From NCBI RefSeq assembly GCF_045446075.1, contig NZ_JBJJBQ010000001.1:372001-436000 (forward strand): DNA of 64,000 nucleotides, read 5' to 3'. This document shows positions 8,181 to 16,654 of the stretch, one piece after another. Position numbers and translations under genes: made by a program. The notes beneath the pieces were generated by a model. The model made no database searches and was not told the DNA's origin. It worked only from the letters and a program-made list of their open reading frames with translations. Each line of letters begins with the position of its first letter. Within the stretch, counting starts at the first letter, position 1. This stretch comes from Flavisericum labens (lineage in GTDB: Bacteria > Bacteroidota > Bacteroidia > Flavobacteriales > Flavobacteriaceae).

Positions 8181-9800
8181 ATGGCACTACCAACTATCAA
8201 CCCAACAAACACGGGAGCCTGGAAAAAGTTACAGGAGCATTTTGGAAATGTAAAAGGTCTTCACATGAAAGACTTATTTGCAAAAGATGCTAATCGTGCA
8301 AATAATTTCACCATTAAATGGGACGACTTCTATGTAGATTATTCTAAAAACAGAATTACGGAAGAAACCTTAAAACACTTATTGGAACTCGCTGACGAGG
8401 TGAAGTTAAAAGAAGCAATTAATAGTCAGTTTGCTGGAGAAACCATCAATAAAACTGAAGGAAGGTCGGTATTGCATACAGCACTTAGAGCACCTAAAAC
8501 AGCCGATTTGAAAGTTGATGGTGTAAATGTTATGCCTGAGATTTATGAGGTTAAAGAAAAAATAAAAGCCTTTACCAATGAAGTCGTAAACGGTGAGCGA
8601 AAAGGGCACACTGGCAAATCATTCACCGATGTGGTTAATATTGGAATTGGTGGTTCAGATTTAGGTCCAGCCATGGTGGTTGATTCCTTACAGTTTTACA
8701 AAAACCATTTAACAACACACTTTGTGAGTAATGTTGATGGTGATCATGTAAATGAAGTTATAAAAAAATTAAACCCAGAAACCACTCTATTTGTAATCGT
8801 TTCAAAAACGTTTACCACTCAGGAAACACTTTCAAATGCCAATACCATCAAAGAATGGTTTTTAAAATCGGCTTCGGAAGATGCAATTGCGAAACATTTT
8901 GTGGCGGTATCGACTAACATTAAAAATGTGAAAGCTTTTGGTATTGACGAAAACAACATTTTTCCGATGTGGGATTGGGTTGGCGGTCGTTTTTCTCTTT
9001 GGAGTGCTGTAGGTTTGAGTATCAGTTTAGCTGTTGGGTACGATAATTTTGATAGCCTGTTAACGGGTGCGCACCAAATGGATGAGCACTTTAAAAATGA
9101 AGATTTCAATTCTAATATACCAGTAATTTTAGCTCTGATAAGTGTATGGTACAATAACTTTTTTGAAGCTGAAAGTGAAGCCATTATTCCGTATTCTCAG
9201 TATTTAAATCAGTTTGCAACCTATTTGCAACAGGGCATTATGGAAAGTAACGGTAAGAGTGTAGACCGAAACGGAAAACCAATATACTACCAAACAGGTA
9301 CAATAATTTGGGGTGAACCAGGTACAAATGCACAACACGCCTTTTTCCAGTTGATACATCAAGGTACAAAATTAATTCCAGCCGATTTTATTGGATTTGC
9401 AGAGGCGTTGCATGGCAACCAAGATCATCAAGATAAATTGATGTCTAACTTTTTGGCTCAAACGGAAGCGTTGTTGAATGGTAAGACCGAACAGCAAGTC
9501 ATTGCTGAAAGCACGCAATCCAATGTCATTGCATTCAAGGTGTTTCAGGGCAATAAACCTACAAACACCATTTTCATTAACAAACTAACACCAGAAAGTT
9601 TAGGAAAGTTAATAGCGATGTACGAGCATAAAATATTTGTACAAGGTATAATTTGGAATATTTTTAGTTACGATCAATTTGGAGTAGAATTAGGAAAGCA
9701 GTTGGCCAACAAAATTTTACAGGAATTTAACAATAGCGCAACCAATAGCCATGATTCTTCAACTACAAATTTGTTGAATTATTATAAAGGGAAACGATAG
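8181..9800 (+). CDS. pgi: Glucose-6-phosphate isomerase
   Basis: A 539-residue cytoplasmic isomerase interconverting glucose 6-phosphate and fructose 6-phosphate in glycolysis and gluconeogenesis. Family signatures are VNIGIGGSDLGPAM near residue 152, VSKTFTTQETL near residue 209, GGRFSLWSAVGLS near residue 267 and the C-terminal GIIWNIFSYDQFGVELGK near residue 490. The length is typical of the long bacterial/eukaryotic form. The start codon lies one base after the peptidase stop, so translation is probably coupled. A short Ser/Thr/Asn-rich stretch follows the conserved end (residues about 510-528) and looks like a lineage-specific linker. Confidence 0.97.
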   Translation: MALPTINPTNTGAWKKLQEHFGNVKGLHMKDLFAKDANRANNFTIKWDDFYVDYSKNRITEETLKHLLELADEVKLKEAINSQFAGETINKTEGRSVLHTALRAPKTADLKVDGVNVMPEIYEVKEKIKAFTNEVVNGERKGHTGKSFTDVVNIGIGGSDLGPAMVVDSLQFYKNHLTTHFVSNVDGDHVNEVIKKLNPETTLFVIVSKTFTTQETLSNANTIKEWFLKSASEDAIAKHFVAVSTNIKNVKAFGIDENNIFPMWDWVGGRFSLWSAVGLSISLAVGYDNFDSLLTGAHQMDEHFKNEDFNSNIPVILALISVWYNNFFEAESEAIIPYSQYLNQFATYLQQGIMESNGKSVDRNGKPIYYQTGTIIWGEPGTNAQHAFFQLIHQGTKLIPADFIGFAEALHGNQDHQDKLMSNFLAQTEALLNGKTEQQVIAESTQSNVIAFKVFQGNKPTNTIFINKLTPESLGKLIAMYEHKIFVQGIIWNIFSYDQFGVELGKQLANKILQEFNNSATNSHDSSTTNLLNYYKGKR

Positions 9801-9881
9801 AATTTGTTTAAAAATCTGTGTCGATTCTTTTAGGACTAGACAAATTGTTAAATATGTAACAACAAATAAATTTAGAAATTC

Positions 9882-10322
9882 ATGTACGAAACCGTAAAAG
9901 CACTTCATTCCTATTGGGCCTATTTGGTATTATTGGTTCTAATAATTGCAACGCTTAATGCTATTGTTAAAACCTTTGGAGATAAAGAGTACGAAGCCAA
10001 CGATTTTAGAAAATCGCTGTTCACTTTAATCGTATCACATATTCAATTACTCATTGGTCTGGTACTTTATTTTGTTTCGCCAAGATTAAAATTGTTTAGC
10101 GAACTAGGTATGGGTGAAATCATGAAAGATTCTTTAAATAGATTGTATTTGGTTGAGCACCCTATCATAAATATTTTGGCTGTGGCATTAATTACCATTG
10201 GCTATTCTAAACATAAAAAGAAACTCACATCAAAAGTTAAGCTTAAAACCATTGCGATTTTTTACAGCATTGCCCTAATTTTGTTTTTATCAAGAATCCC
10301 TTGGGGTGCTTGGATAGGGTAG
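9882..10322 (+). CDS. Small four-helix membrane protein, cytochrome-b-like in other annotations
   Basis: A 146-residue protein with four predicted transmembrane helices (about residues 12-32, 48-68, 88-106 and 122-142). It begins MYETVKALHSYWAYLVLL and ends SRIPWGAWIG. Similar proteins in flavobacteria are labelled cytochrome B subunit. I see His residues in helix 1 (His9) and helix 2 (ShIQLL) that could bind haem, but no decisive motif. It lies 81 bases after pgi on the same strand, and its last base abuts the stop of the convergent EEP nuclease gene. The function is unknown. Confidence 0.7.
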   Translation: MYETVKALHSYWAYLVLLVLIIATLNAIVKTFGDKEYEANDFRKSLFTLIVSHIQLLIGLVLYFVSPRLKLFSELGMGEIMKDSLNRLYLVEHPIINILAVALITIGYSKHKKKLTSKVKLKTIAIFYSIALILFLSRIPWGAWIG

Positions 10323-11369
10323 TTAATCAACTTCCTTAATGAGATAAACATAGACAGGGAAATGGTCGCTATAACCATTGCTAAATGCGCCATTGCTCCA
10401 GCTTCTATAAGGGTAGCCTTTGTAACGCCCCTTGTTGTGGATTAAATAATTCTTGTTAAAGATGCCAGCCTTGTAAAACATAAAAGACAAAAAATCTTTT
10501 TTCAAGAAAGGCTTTGAAAGCATAATTTGATCAAATAAACTCCAATTATCACGGTATGCTGTAGTACCCAAGCCATTTTTGTAAAAATCAATAAAGGGAT
10601 TGTAAATACCTTTAAGTCCTACTTTTTTTGGCTTGTTTTTGGCCTTTAAGATGTTTGTTACGCTTTTATTGTTGGGGTTGTCGTTTAAGTCGCCCATCGT
10701 AATAATTTTAGCATAGGGGTCTATTACTTGTAACGAATCCATTAAATATTTGTTAAGTTTAGCTGCGGCAATACGTTTGGGTTGACTCCTAGACTCGCCA
10801 CCCCGTCTAGAGGGCCAATGATTAACAATAATATGAATCAATTCACCTTCAAGTGTTCCGCTTACCAAAAGTTGATCACGGGTATAAACGCGTTTCTGAC
10901 TTTGGTCGTCGTAAATTTTAAGTTCGTGATTACTCGTGTTTATAGGCATAAATGCCTTTTTTTGATATAACAAGGCGACATCAATGCCTCGGGCATCTGG
11001 TGCGTCAAAATGAACGATACCATAATCTTTATCAACTAATGTCGAATCGTTAACCAAATCATCCAAAACATTTTTATTTTCAATTTCGCAAACACCTATA
11101 ATGCTGGGTGGGTTATGAGTTACATCGCTACCAATGTCCGCAATTACCCGAGCCATATTACTTATTTTCTGTTTATACGCATCTTGCCTATTGGTTTTTA
11201 GCTCCATTATGGGGCTGTATTCGTCTAACTTTTGGGGATTGTTTATGGTGTCAAATAAATTTTCAAGATTGTAAAATGCCACGGTATGGATTTTAAATGT
11301 CTTTTCTTGGGCGTTAGCAATCATTCCAAAGTAAAGGAACACTAAAAAGCTATATTTTGATATTTTCAT
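10323..11369 (-). CDS. Exported endonuclease/exonuclease/phosphatase (EEP) family protein
   Basis: A 348-residue protein with a signal peptide (MKISKYSFLVFLYFGMIANA). The EEP/DNase I fold carries its catalytic set in order: YNLENLF, the metal-binding Glu in GVCEIEN, HWPSRRGG, GDLNDNP and the terminal SDHFPVY. Members cleave phosphodiester bonds of nucleic acids or phospholipids, or dephosphorylate small molecules. The signal peptide places it in the periplasm or outside the cell. It is divergent from the TonB-dependent receptor gene across a 128-base region with promoter elements for both strands, and a cytosolic paralogue lies at 16655-17626. Together these suggest processing of an exogenous phosphoester polymer such as DNA or RNA. 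Confidence 0.88.
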   Translation of the reverse strand: MKISKYSFLVFLYFGMIANAQEKTFKIHTVAFYNLENLFDTINNPQKLDEYSPIMELKTNRQDAYKQKISNMARVIADIGSDVTHNPPSIIGVCEIENKNVLDDLVNDSTLVDKDYGIVHFDAPDARGIDVALLYQKKAFMPINTSNHELKIYDDQSQKRVYTRDQLLVSGTLEGELIHIIVNHWPSRRGGESRSQPKRIAAAKLNKYLMDSLQVIDPYAKIITMGDLNDNPNNKSVTNILKAKNKPKKVGLKGIYNPFIDFYKNGLGTTAYRDNWSLFDQIMLSKPFLKKDFLSFMFYKAGIFNKNYLIHNKGRYKGYPYRSWSNGAFSNGYSDHFPVYVYLIKEVD

Positions 11370-11416
11370 TATTATGCAGTACTTATTAGTTTTAAAGTAT
11401 TGTACAAAACCTAAGA

Positions 11417-11484
11417 CAAATTTACGTGTTTCTTATAAATGTTGTAAATTTCTACACAATAAGTTGCTTTTTTAACTAATTTTG
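11417..11484. promoter_or_regulatory. Divergent promoter region between EEP nuclease and TonB receptor genes
   Basis: On the minus strand CAAATTTA at 11417-11424 reads TAAATTTG, a -7 match for the nuclease gene. On the plus strand TAATTTTG at 11477-11484 is a -7 match, 13 bases before the receptor ATG. Neither has a correctly spaced -33 TTTG, which is compatible with regulated or extracytoplasmic-sigma promoters. Confidence 0.45.
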
Positions 11485-11497
11485 TATAAAATTTACT

Positions 11498-14299
11498 ATG
11501 AATAAGGTATTGCTTTTTTTTCTTTTTAGTGTGTATTCTAGTGCTTCTTTTTCGCAAGAAACGCTCATAAGAGGAAGTATTAAAGATGCTCTTTCATATG
11601 ATGCTCTCCAAGATGTTACGGTAACCATCGAAGAAACAAATCAATACGTTTTGACCAATGTTTTGGGTGAATTTGTGTTTGATAAGGATGTGCCTTTGGG
11701 TGAACAGGTTTTAAGAATTACTAAAACGGGGTATCTAACCAATCGCTATCCCATTATAGTTAATGAAGGCGAAACGGTTGATATCTCTGATATGATTTTA
11801 GAGCATAACACTGCTTATGCAGCCGATTTATTTACCATAACCTTATCTGATGACGAACTTAACGACGATACCAGTGGTGCCGATAATATTTCAGGGCTAT
11901 TGGCGTCTTCGCTCGATGTTTTCCAAAGAACGGCCGCATTTGAGTTTAGTTCATCCTTCTTCCGAATGCGTGGGCTCGATTCCAACAACGGTACTGTTTT
12001 AATTAATGGTATCGAAATGAACAAAACCTTTAACGGCAGACCACAATGGAGTAATTGGGGCGGTATAAACGATGTATTGCGAAACCAAGAGCTGTCGTTG
12101 GGATTAACACCCTCTAGTTACGCATTTGGAGGGGTTTTGGGAACAACCAATATGAATGTAAGAGCAACACAGGCACGTCCCGGTGGCCGCATAACCTATT
12201 CGTCATCAAACCGGAGTTATACCAATAGACTTATGGCCACTTACGCCTCTGGATTATTAAAAAATAACTGGGCATACACGGTTTCCTTCGGAAGGCGTTG
12301 GGGAAATGAAGGCTACCAAGATGCAACATTATATAGTGCCAACTCGTTTTTCACTTCAATAGAAAAGAAATTTAATGAGAAACACAGTTTGAATTTAACG
12401 GCTATTTACACACCAAACCGACGAGGTAAATCGTCACCCAACACGCAAGAAGTTTACAATTTAAAGGATATAAAGTACAACGGATATTGGGGTTGGCAGG
12501 ATGGTGAAAAGCGAAATTCCCGAATTAAAGAAATCAATGAGCCCATTGTAATTCTCAACCATTATTGGGATATAAACAGCAAAACTTCTTTAAATACTAA
12601 TGTGTCTTATCAATTTGGAAAAATGGGAAATAGTCGATTGGATTATAATGGCACCGATTTAATTGACGGTTTTCCACAAGGTGGTGGGGCTAACCCAAGC
12701 CCGTCGTATTATCAGAAACTTCCCAGTTATTTTGAGCGTAATTTTCCTGAAGATTTGCAGTTTGCCTATGGCGCGCTAAAAACCTTTCAAAATGATGGTC
12801 AAATTAATTGGAGGAGTATGTACGAAGCAAACATTATAAATGCCCAAAATGGGGGCAATGCTATTTATGCACTTTACGAGGACCGAGTGGACGATAACCA
12901 ACTTACGGTCAATTCTATTTTAAGAAAAGAAATTAACGGCCACATTATTTTCAATACAGGTGTGAATTATAAAAACTTAAAATCTACAAACTTTGCGGAG
13001 GTTATAGACCTTATGGGAGCCTCAACTTATTTGGATATTGATGGTTTTGCTACTGAGATTAATGAAGCACAAAGCGATTTGCTCAATCCCAATCGATTGG
13101 TTTCGGTAGGCGATGCCTTTAAATACCATTACAACATATTTGCAAACGAAATTAGTGCTTTTGCACAAGCTCAATTCAGCTATAAAAAAATTGACTTTTA
13201 CGTTGCGGGAAGTTTGAAAAATACCCAATACCAGCGTGAGGGTATTTACCAAAACGGAGGCTTTCCAGATAATTCCCTTGGCAAGGGTGAAAAATTAAAC
13301 TTTATGGGCTTTGGCGGTAAAGGTGGTTTTACCTATAAATTATCAGGAAAACATGTTTTTAATCTCAATGCGGGTTATCTTTCCAGACCGCCATCCATTC
13401 AAAATACCTTTTCAAACTCTAGGGAAAACCATAATGTGACTCCTAATATTTCCGAAGAAAAAATAACTTCTACCGATGCGAGTTATGTTTTTCGGTCTCC
13501 AATAGTTAAAGCCAAGCTCACGGGGTATTTTACAAAAATGACTGATGCCAATGAAATATCATTTTATTTCGCCGATGGTATTGGTGGTGATAATGCCGTT
13601 TTTGTCCAAGAAATTCTGCAAGGTATTGACAAAAAACATTTTGGAGCAGAGCTTGGGGTAGAAGCCCAGGTTACGTCCACCATAAAACTTAAAGGTGCTG
13701 CTGCCGTTGGACAATTTACTTATGGTAATAACCCGAATTTGTATTTATCAACAGAACCTGATGACGAATCGGTAGCAGCTGGTTTTGTTGACGGCTTTAA
13801 AGATTTCGGTAAATCAAACTTAAAAAATTACAGATTGGCTTCGGGTCCACAAAATGCCTATTCGGTGGGCTTTGAATACCGCGACCCCGATTATTGGTGG
13901 TTCGGCGCTACTGCCAATTTTTTCAGCAATACATATATTGATGTGAGCCCATTAACGCGTTCTTCAAATTTTAATACTGATTTTGATGGAAACGTGTTTA
14001 ATGATTACGACGAAGAATTGGCTAAAGAACTTTTAAAACAAGAGCGTTTCGATGATTATATGGTTGTAAATCTTGTTGGTGGAAAATCTTGGAAAATTGG
14101 CCAATATTACGTGGGCTTGTTCGCAAGTATCAACAACCTTTTAAATGAAATTTACAAAACGGGAGGTTTTGAACAGGGAAGAAATGCGAATTACCGTGAA
14201 CTGCGAGACGATAAAGCGTTGTCAACACCCGTTTTCGGACCAAAATACTGGTATGGCCGTGGAACCACTTATTTTTTAAATTTAAACTTTAGGTTCTAA
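11498..14299 (+). CDS. TonB-dependent outer-membrane receptor with CarboxypepD_reg-like domain
   Basis: A 933-residue outer-membrane transporter with a signal peptide ending near ASFSQ. Residues about 22-100 form a CarboxypepD_reg-like beta-sandwich (IRGSIKDALSYDALQDVTV), typical of Bacteroidota receptors. A plug domain follows (FFRMRGLDSNNGTVLINGI, about residues 155-230) and then a long beta-barrel ending in aromatic YFLNLNFRF. No SusD partner is adjacent, so it is not a standard glycan SusCD pair; the next gene is a DUF5689 lipoprotein that may fill the surface-binding role. Flanking EEP nucleases suggest nucleic-acid-derived or other phosphoester cargo. The ligand cannot be read from sequence. 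Confidence 0.9.
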   Translation: MNKVLLFFLFSVYSSASFSQETLIRGSIKDALSYDALQDVTVTIEETNQYVLTNVLGEFVFDKDVPLGEQVLRITKTGYLTNRYPIIVNEGETVDISDMILEHNTAYAADLFTITLSDDELNDDTSGADNISGLLASSLDVFQRTAAFEFSSSFFRMRGLDSNNGTVLINGIEMNKTFNGRPQWSNWGGINDVLRNQELSLGLTPSSYAFGGVLGTTNMNVRATQARPGGRITYSSSNRSYTNRLMATYASGLLKNNWAYTVSFGRRWGNEGYQDATLYSANSFFTSIEKKFNEKHSLNLTAIYTPNRRGKSSPNTQEVYNLKDIKYNGYWGWQDGEKRNSRIKEINEPIVILNHYWDINSKTSLNTNVSYQFGKMGNSRLDYNGTDLIDGFPQGGGANPSPSYYQKLPSYFERNFPEDLQFAYGALKTFQNDGQINWRSMYEANIINAQNGGNAIYALYEDRVDDNQLTVNSILRKEINGHIIFNTGVNYKNLKSTNFAEVIDLMGASTYLDIDGFATEINEAQSDLLNPNRLVSVGDAFKYHYNIFANEISAFAQAQFSYKKIDFYVAGSLKNTQYQREGIYQNGGFPDNSLGKGEKLNFMGFGGKGGFTYKLSGKHVFNLNAGYLSRPPSIQNTFSNSRENHNVTPNISEEKITSTDASYVFRSPIVKAKLTGYFTKMTDANEISFYFADGIGGDNAVFVQEILQGIDKKHFGAELGVEAQVTSTIKLKGAAAVGQFTYGNNPNLYLSTEPDDESVAAGFVDGFKDFGKSNLKNYRLASGPQNAYSVGFEYRDPDYWWFGATANFFSNTYIDVSPLTRSSNFNTDFDGNVFNDYDEELAKELLKQERFDDYMVVNLVGGKSWKIGQYYVGLFASINNLLNEIYKTGGFEQGRNANYRELRDDKALSTPVFGPKYWYGRGTTYFLNLNFRF

Positions 14300-14362
14300 C
14301 CAATAATGGGCATTTGGCATAATAACAAATAACGGGTTGTAAATGGTAATAAAAAAGGTTTT

Positions 14363-14441
14363 GTCAACCTGAACTTGTTTCAGGTTCTCATAAAGTTTTT
14401 GATTGTAGAATGATGAGATTCCGAAGTAAATTCGGAATGAC
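14363..14441. repeat. REP-like inverted doublet
   Basis: Two 28-base units face each other. The first (14363-14390) starts GTCA, has a CCTGAA/TTCAGG stem and ends TCTCA. The second (14414-14441), read on the minus strand, also starts GTCA, has an ATTCCGAA/TTCGGAAT stem and ends TCTCA. The pair fills the gap between the receptor and DUF5689 genes and resembles bacterial REP/BIME elements. Related units lie at 16351-16378 and 59149-59222. Confidence 0.75.
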
Positions 14442-14490
14442 AAACAAGAGCAATGATTATGAGTAATGCGTATTCAAAAAAAATAAATAG

Positions 14491-15927
14491 ATGAAGAATG
14501 TAAGATCAATTTTCGGGTTTTTAATGGTGCTGCCTCTTTTGGCTTCCTGTGTTCAGGATGACGATTTTAGCACACCAGATATTTCAATTACCGAGCCTGA
14601 AATCCCACAAGAACAAATCACCACTTTTAAGGCTATTAAAGCCTTGTACGAGCAAGCTGTAAATAATGGAAACAGTACTGCAATGATTGATGATGAAACC
14701 GATTTGTACATTGAAGGTTATGTGGTGTCCTCCGATAAATCAGGAAACTTTTTTGAGGAACTCATCGTTCAAAACAAAACGGACGATAGCAATCCTGATA
14801 ATGACCCGAGGATTGGGTTTCGTATAAGCATCAATGTCAGCAGCTTGTCGGACACCTATCAATTTGGGCAAAAAGTTTATGTGAAAATGAGCGGATTGAC
14901 TATTGGTGAAGAAAATGGTGTTATAAACATTGGTAAAGGTGATGGCGTAAACGTGAAGCAAATTCAGGCTGCCGAATATAAAGATATTGTTTTAAGAAGT
15001 AACGAAATAGCCACCATTATCCCAAAAACCGTTGGGTTGGCCGATTTATCCGATTGGGACCAAAATACTTTAATAAAATTGGACAATGTGCAACTCAACC
15101 GTTTTGAGTTGGGAGCCAGTTATGCCAGCGAATCTTTTGATGAATTTGATGGTTTCCGTCTGCTGGAAAGTTGCGAATCGGGAATTTCCATTATGATGCA
15201 AACTAGCACATTCGCCGATTTTAAATCCTTGATAGTGCCCCAAGGGCAAGGCAGCGTAACGGGTATTTTTAGTCGCGATTTTGGCGACGATTTTAATGTG
15301 TTTATATTAAATAGTTCTGCCGACGTTAATTTTGAAAACAACCAACGCTGCGACCCCATGGAACTGTCATGCGGTATAGCTTCAAAGCTAGGAACGGGTA
15401 ATTTATTATATGAAGACTTCGAGCCGCAAAGAAACAATAGGCCCATTGAAATTGATGGCTGGACCAATTATATGGAAGCAGGAACCGAGGCTTGGGAAGG
15501 CTATTCATCAACATCATCAAATGGCTCGTTAGGTCGTTCGGCACGGTTTCAATCGGCTAGTTCTGGAGATGTGAGCAACATAGGTTGGCTCATAACGCCA
15601 GCCATTAATTTAGATGCTCAAGATGGGGAAACCTTACGTTTTAAAACTTCGAACAGTTTGGCTGATAGCAGTTACATGGAAGTTCTTTATTCGCTCGATT
15701 GGGATGGTACCGAAGCAGGTGTAACCTTAGCTACTTGGGGCATTCTTACTGATGCCTATGTGGTGAAGGATACTGACTCTTTTGCTCCTTGGTTTAACTC
15801 TGGAACTGTAGATTTATCTTGCGTATCAGGAACAATACATATCGCATTTAAATATACAGGTAGCGGATTTGATAATTTTGATGGGGTTTATGAATTGGAC
15901 GAAATTAGGGTTGACTATATAGAATAG
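14491..15927 (+). CDS. DUF5689 OB-fold lipoprotein with C-terminal jelly-roll domain
   Basis: A 478-residue lipoprotein (signal ending LPLLASC, mature Cys near residue 20). Residues about 40-290 fit DUF5689, an OB-fold-like region with the family's IEGYVVSSDKSGNFFEELIV start and a paired later section (IKLDNVQLNRFE, VTGIFSRDF). Residues about 310-478 resemble the choice-of-anchor J or MAM-like jelly-roll domain (YEDFEPQRNN, GWTNYMEAG, IHIAFKYTGSG, YELDEIRVDYIE). Such domains bind ligands on the cell surface. It directly follows the TonB-dependent receptor and is probably its surface-exposed partner. An OB fold next to nucleases points to single-stranded nucleic acid or oligonucleotide binding, but this is inference. 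Confidence 0.82.
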   Translation: MKNVRSIFGFLMVLPLLASCVQDDDFSTPDISITEPEIPQEQITTFKAIKALYEQAVNNGNSTAMIDDETDLYIEGYVVSSDKSGNFFEELIVQNKTDDSNPDNDPRIGFRISINVSSLSDTYQFGQKVYVKMSGLTIGEENGVINIGKGDGVNVKQIQAAEYKDIVLRSNEIATIIPKTVGLADLSDWDQNTLIKLDNVQLNRFELGASYASESFDEFDGFRLLESCESGISIMMQTSTFADFKSLIVPQGQGSVTGIFSRDFGDDFNVFILNSSADVNFENNQRCDPMELSCGIASKLGTGNLLYEDFEPQRNNRPIEIDGWTNYMEAGTEAWEGYSSTSSNGSLGRSARFQSASSGDVSNIGWLITPAINLDAQDGETLRFKTSNSLADSSYMEVLYSLDWDGTEAGVTLATWGILTDAYVVKDTDSFAPWFNSGTVDLSCVSGTIHIAFKYTGSGFDNFDGVYELDEIRVDYIE

Positions 15928-15959
15928 TTTTCTAAATGCTATATTTACCAAAAAACTGA

Positions 15960-16337
15960 ATGACAACCTTCGATGCCCTTTTCTTCAATGTTTTTCAACA
16001 TTACAAAACCAAAAAAATCAAAAGCGCCAGCGGCATTGCGGTATTTTACATAAGCTTTTTGCAGTGTAGTTTACTACTGGTATTGGGCGTATTTTTTACT
16101 GGTTTTTTTAGAAGTATGCATGTAGCCGTGATGTCGGCAGGCAAAGCATGGACGCTATTTGGTTTAGTGGTTGTTTCTATCTATTTTAAAAATTGGATGA
16201 AGTATGGCGGTAGAAAACGTAAAGTTTTAAACGCCAACATGCTTAAAAACAAAAAGTTGAATTACAGTATAGGACTGCTTTGGTTTTTGCCAATGGCTAT
16301 TTTAGGTTTGGCTTTTGTGTTGCTTCAAGCGGTTTGA
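15960..16337 (+). CDS. Small membrane protein of unknown function
   Basis: A 125-residue protein with three predicted transmembrane segments (about residues 25-48, 57-77 and 101-122), a basic loop (YGGRKRKVLNANMLKNKK) and no recognised domain. It starts 32 bases after the DUF5689 gene and may be the last gene of the receptor transcript. The gap after it is filled by palindromic repeats, which often follow the last gene of an operon. No function is proposed. Confidence 0.7.
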   Translation: MTTFDALFFNVFQHYKTKKIKSASGIAVFYISFLQCSLLLVLGVFFTGFFRSMHVAVMSAGKAWTLFGLVVVSIYFKNWMKYGGRKRKVLNANMLKNKKLNYSIGLLWFLPMAILGLAFVLLQAV

Positions 16338-16654
16338 CGTCATTTATGACGTCACCCTGAACTCGATTCAGGGTCTCACCAAGCGACTATTTTTTCCATC
16401 ATTCTGAGTGATAGTCTTTGAATCTTTTAATTTTTTGTCTTAATCGAGAGATGCTCACGGTTGTGCCTCCCTCACCATGACGTGTCCATTTATATTTCAG
16501 GTTTTATTATAGCCTTGTCATTCTGAGGAGTGACGCTAGGAGCGACGTGAGAATCAGTTTGTTTGGAGTTGGAATTAAAATTGTTACACTTCGATTTAGT
16601 TTATCTTGAGCGTAGCCAAAAGGCTCAGAGCAGGCTACTTCATTCGCAACGATG
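16338..16654. repeat. 317-base gap made largely of REP-like palindromic units
   Basis: A 28-base unit at 16351-16378 has the same plan as the one at 14363 (GTCA, CCTGAA/TTCAGG stem, TCTCA). It is preceded by two copies of GACGTCA separated by five bases. Further degenerate units with a GTCATTCTGAG or CATTCTGAGTG core lie at 16399-16425 and 16517-16555, an inverted one at 16444-16482 and a last one around 16591-16630. No open frame is supported. The gap separates the convergent small membrane protein and EEP nuclease genes. Confidence 0.65.
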
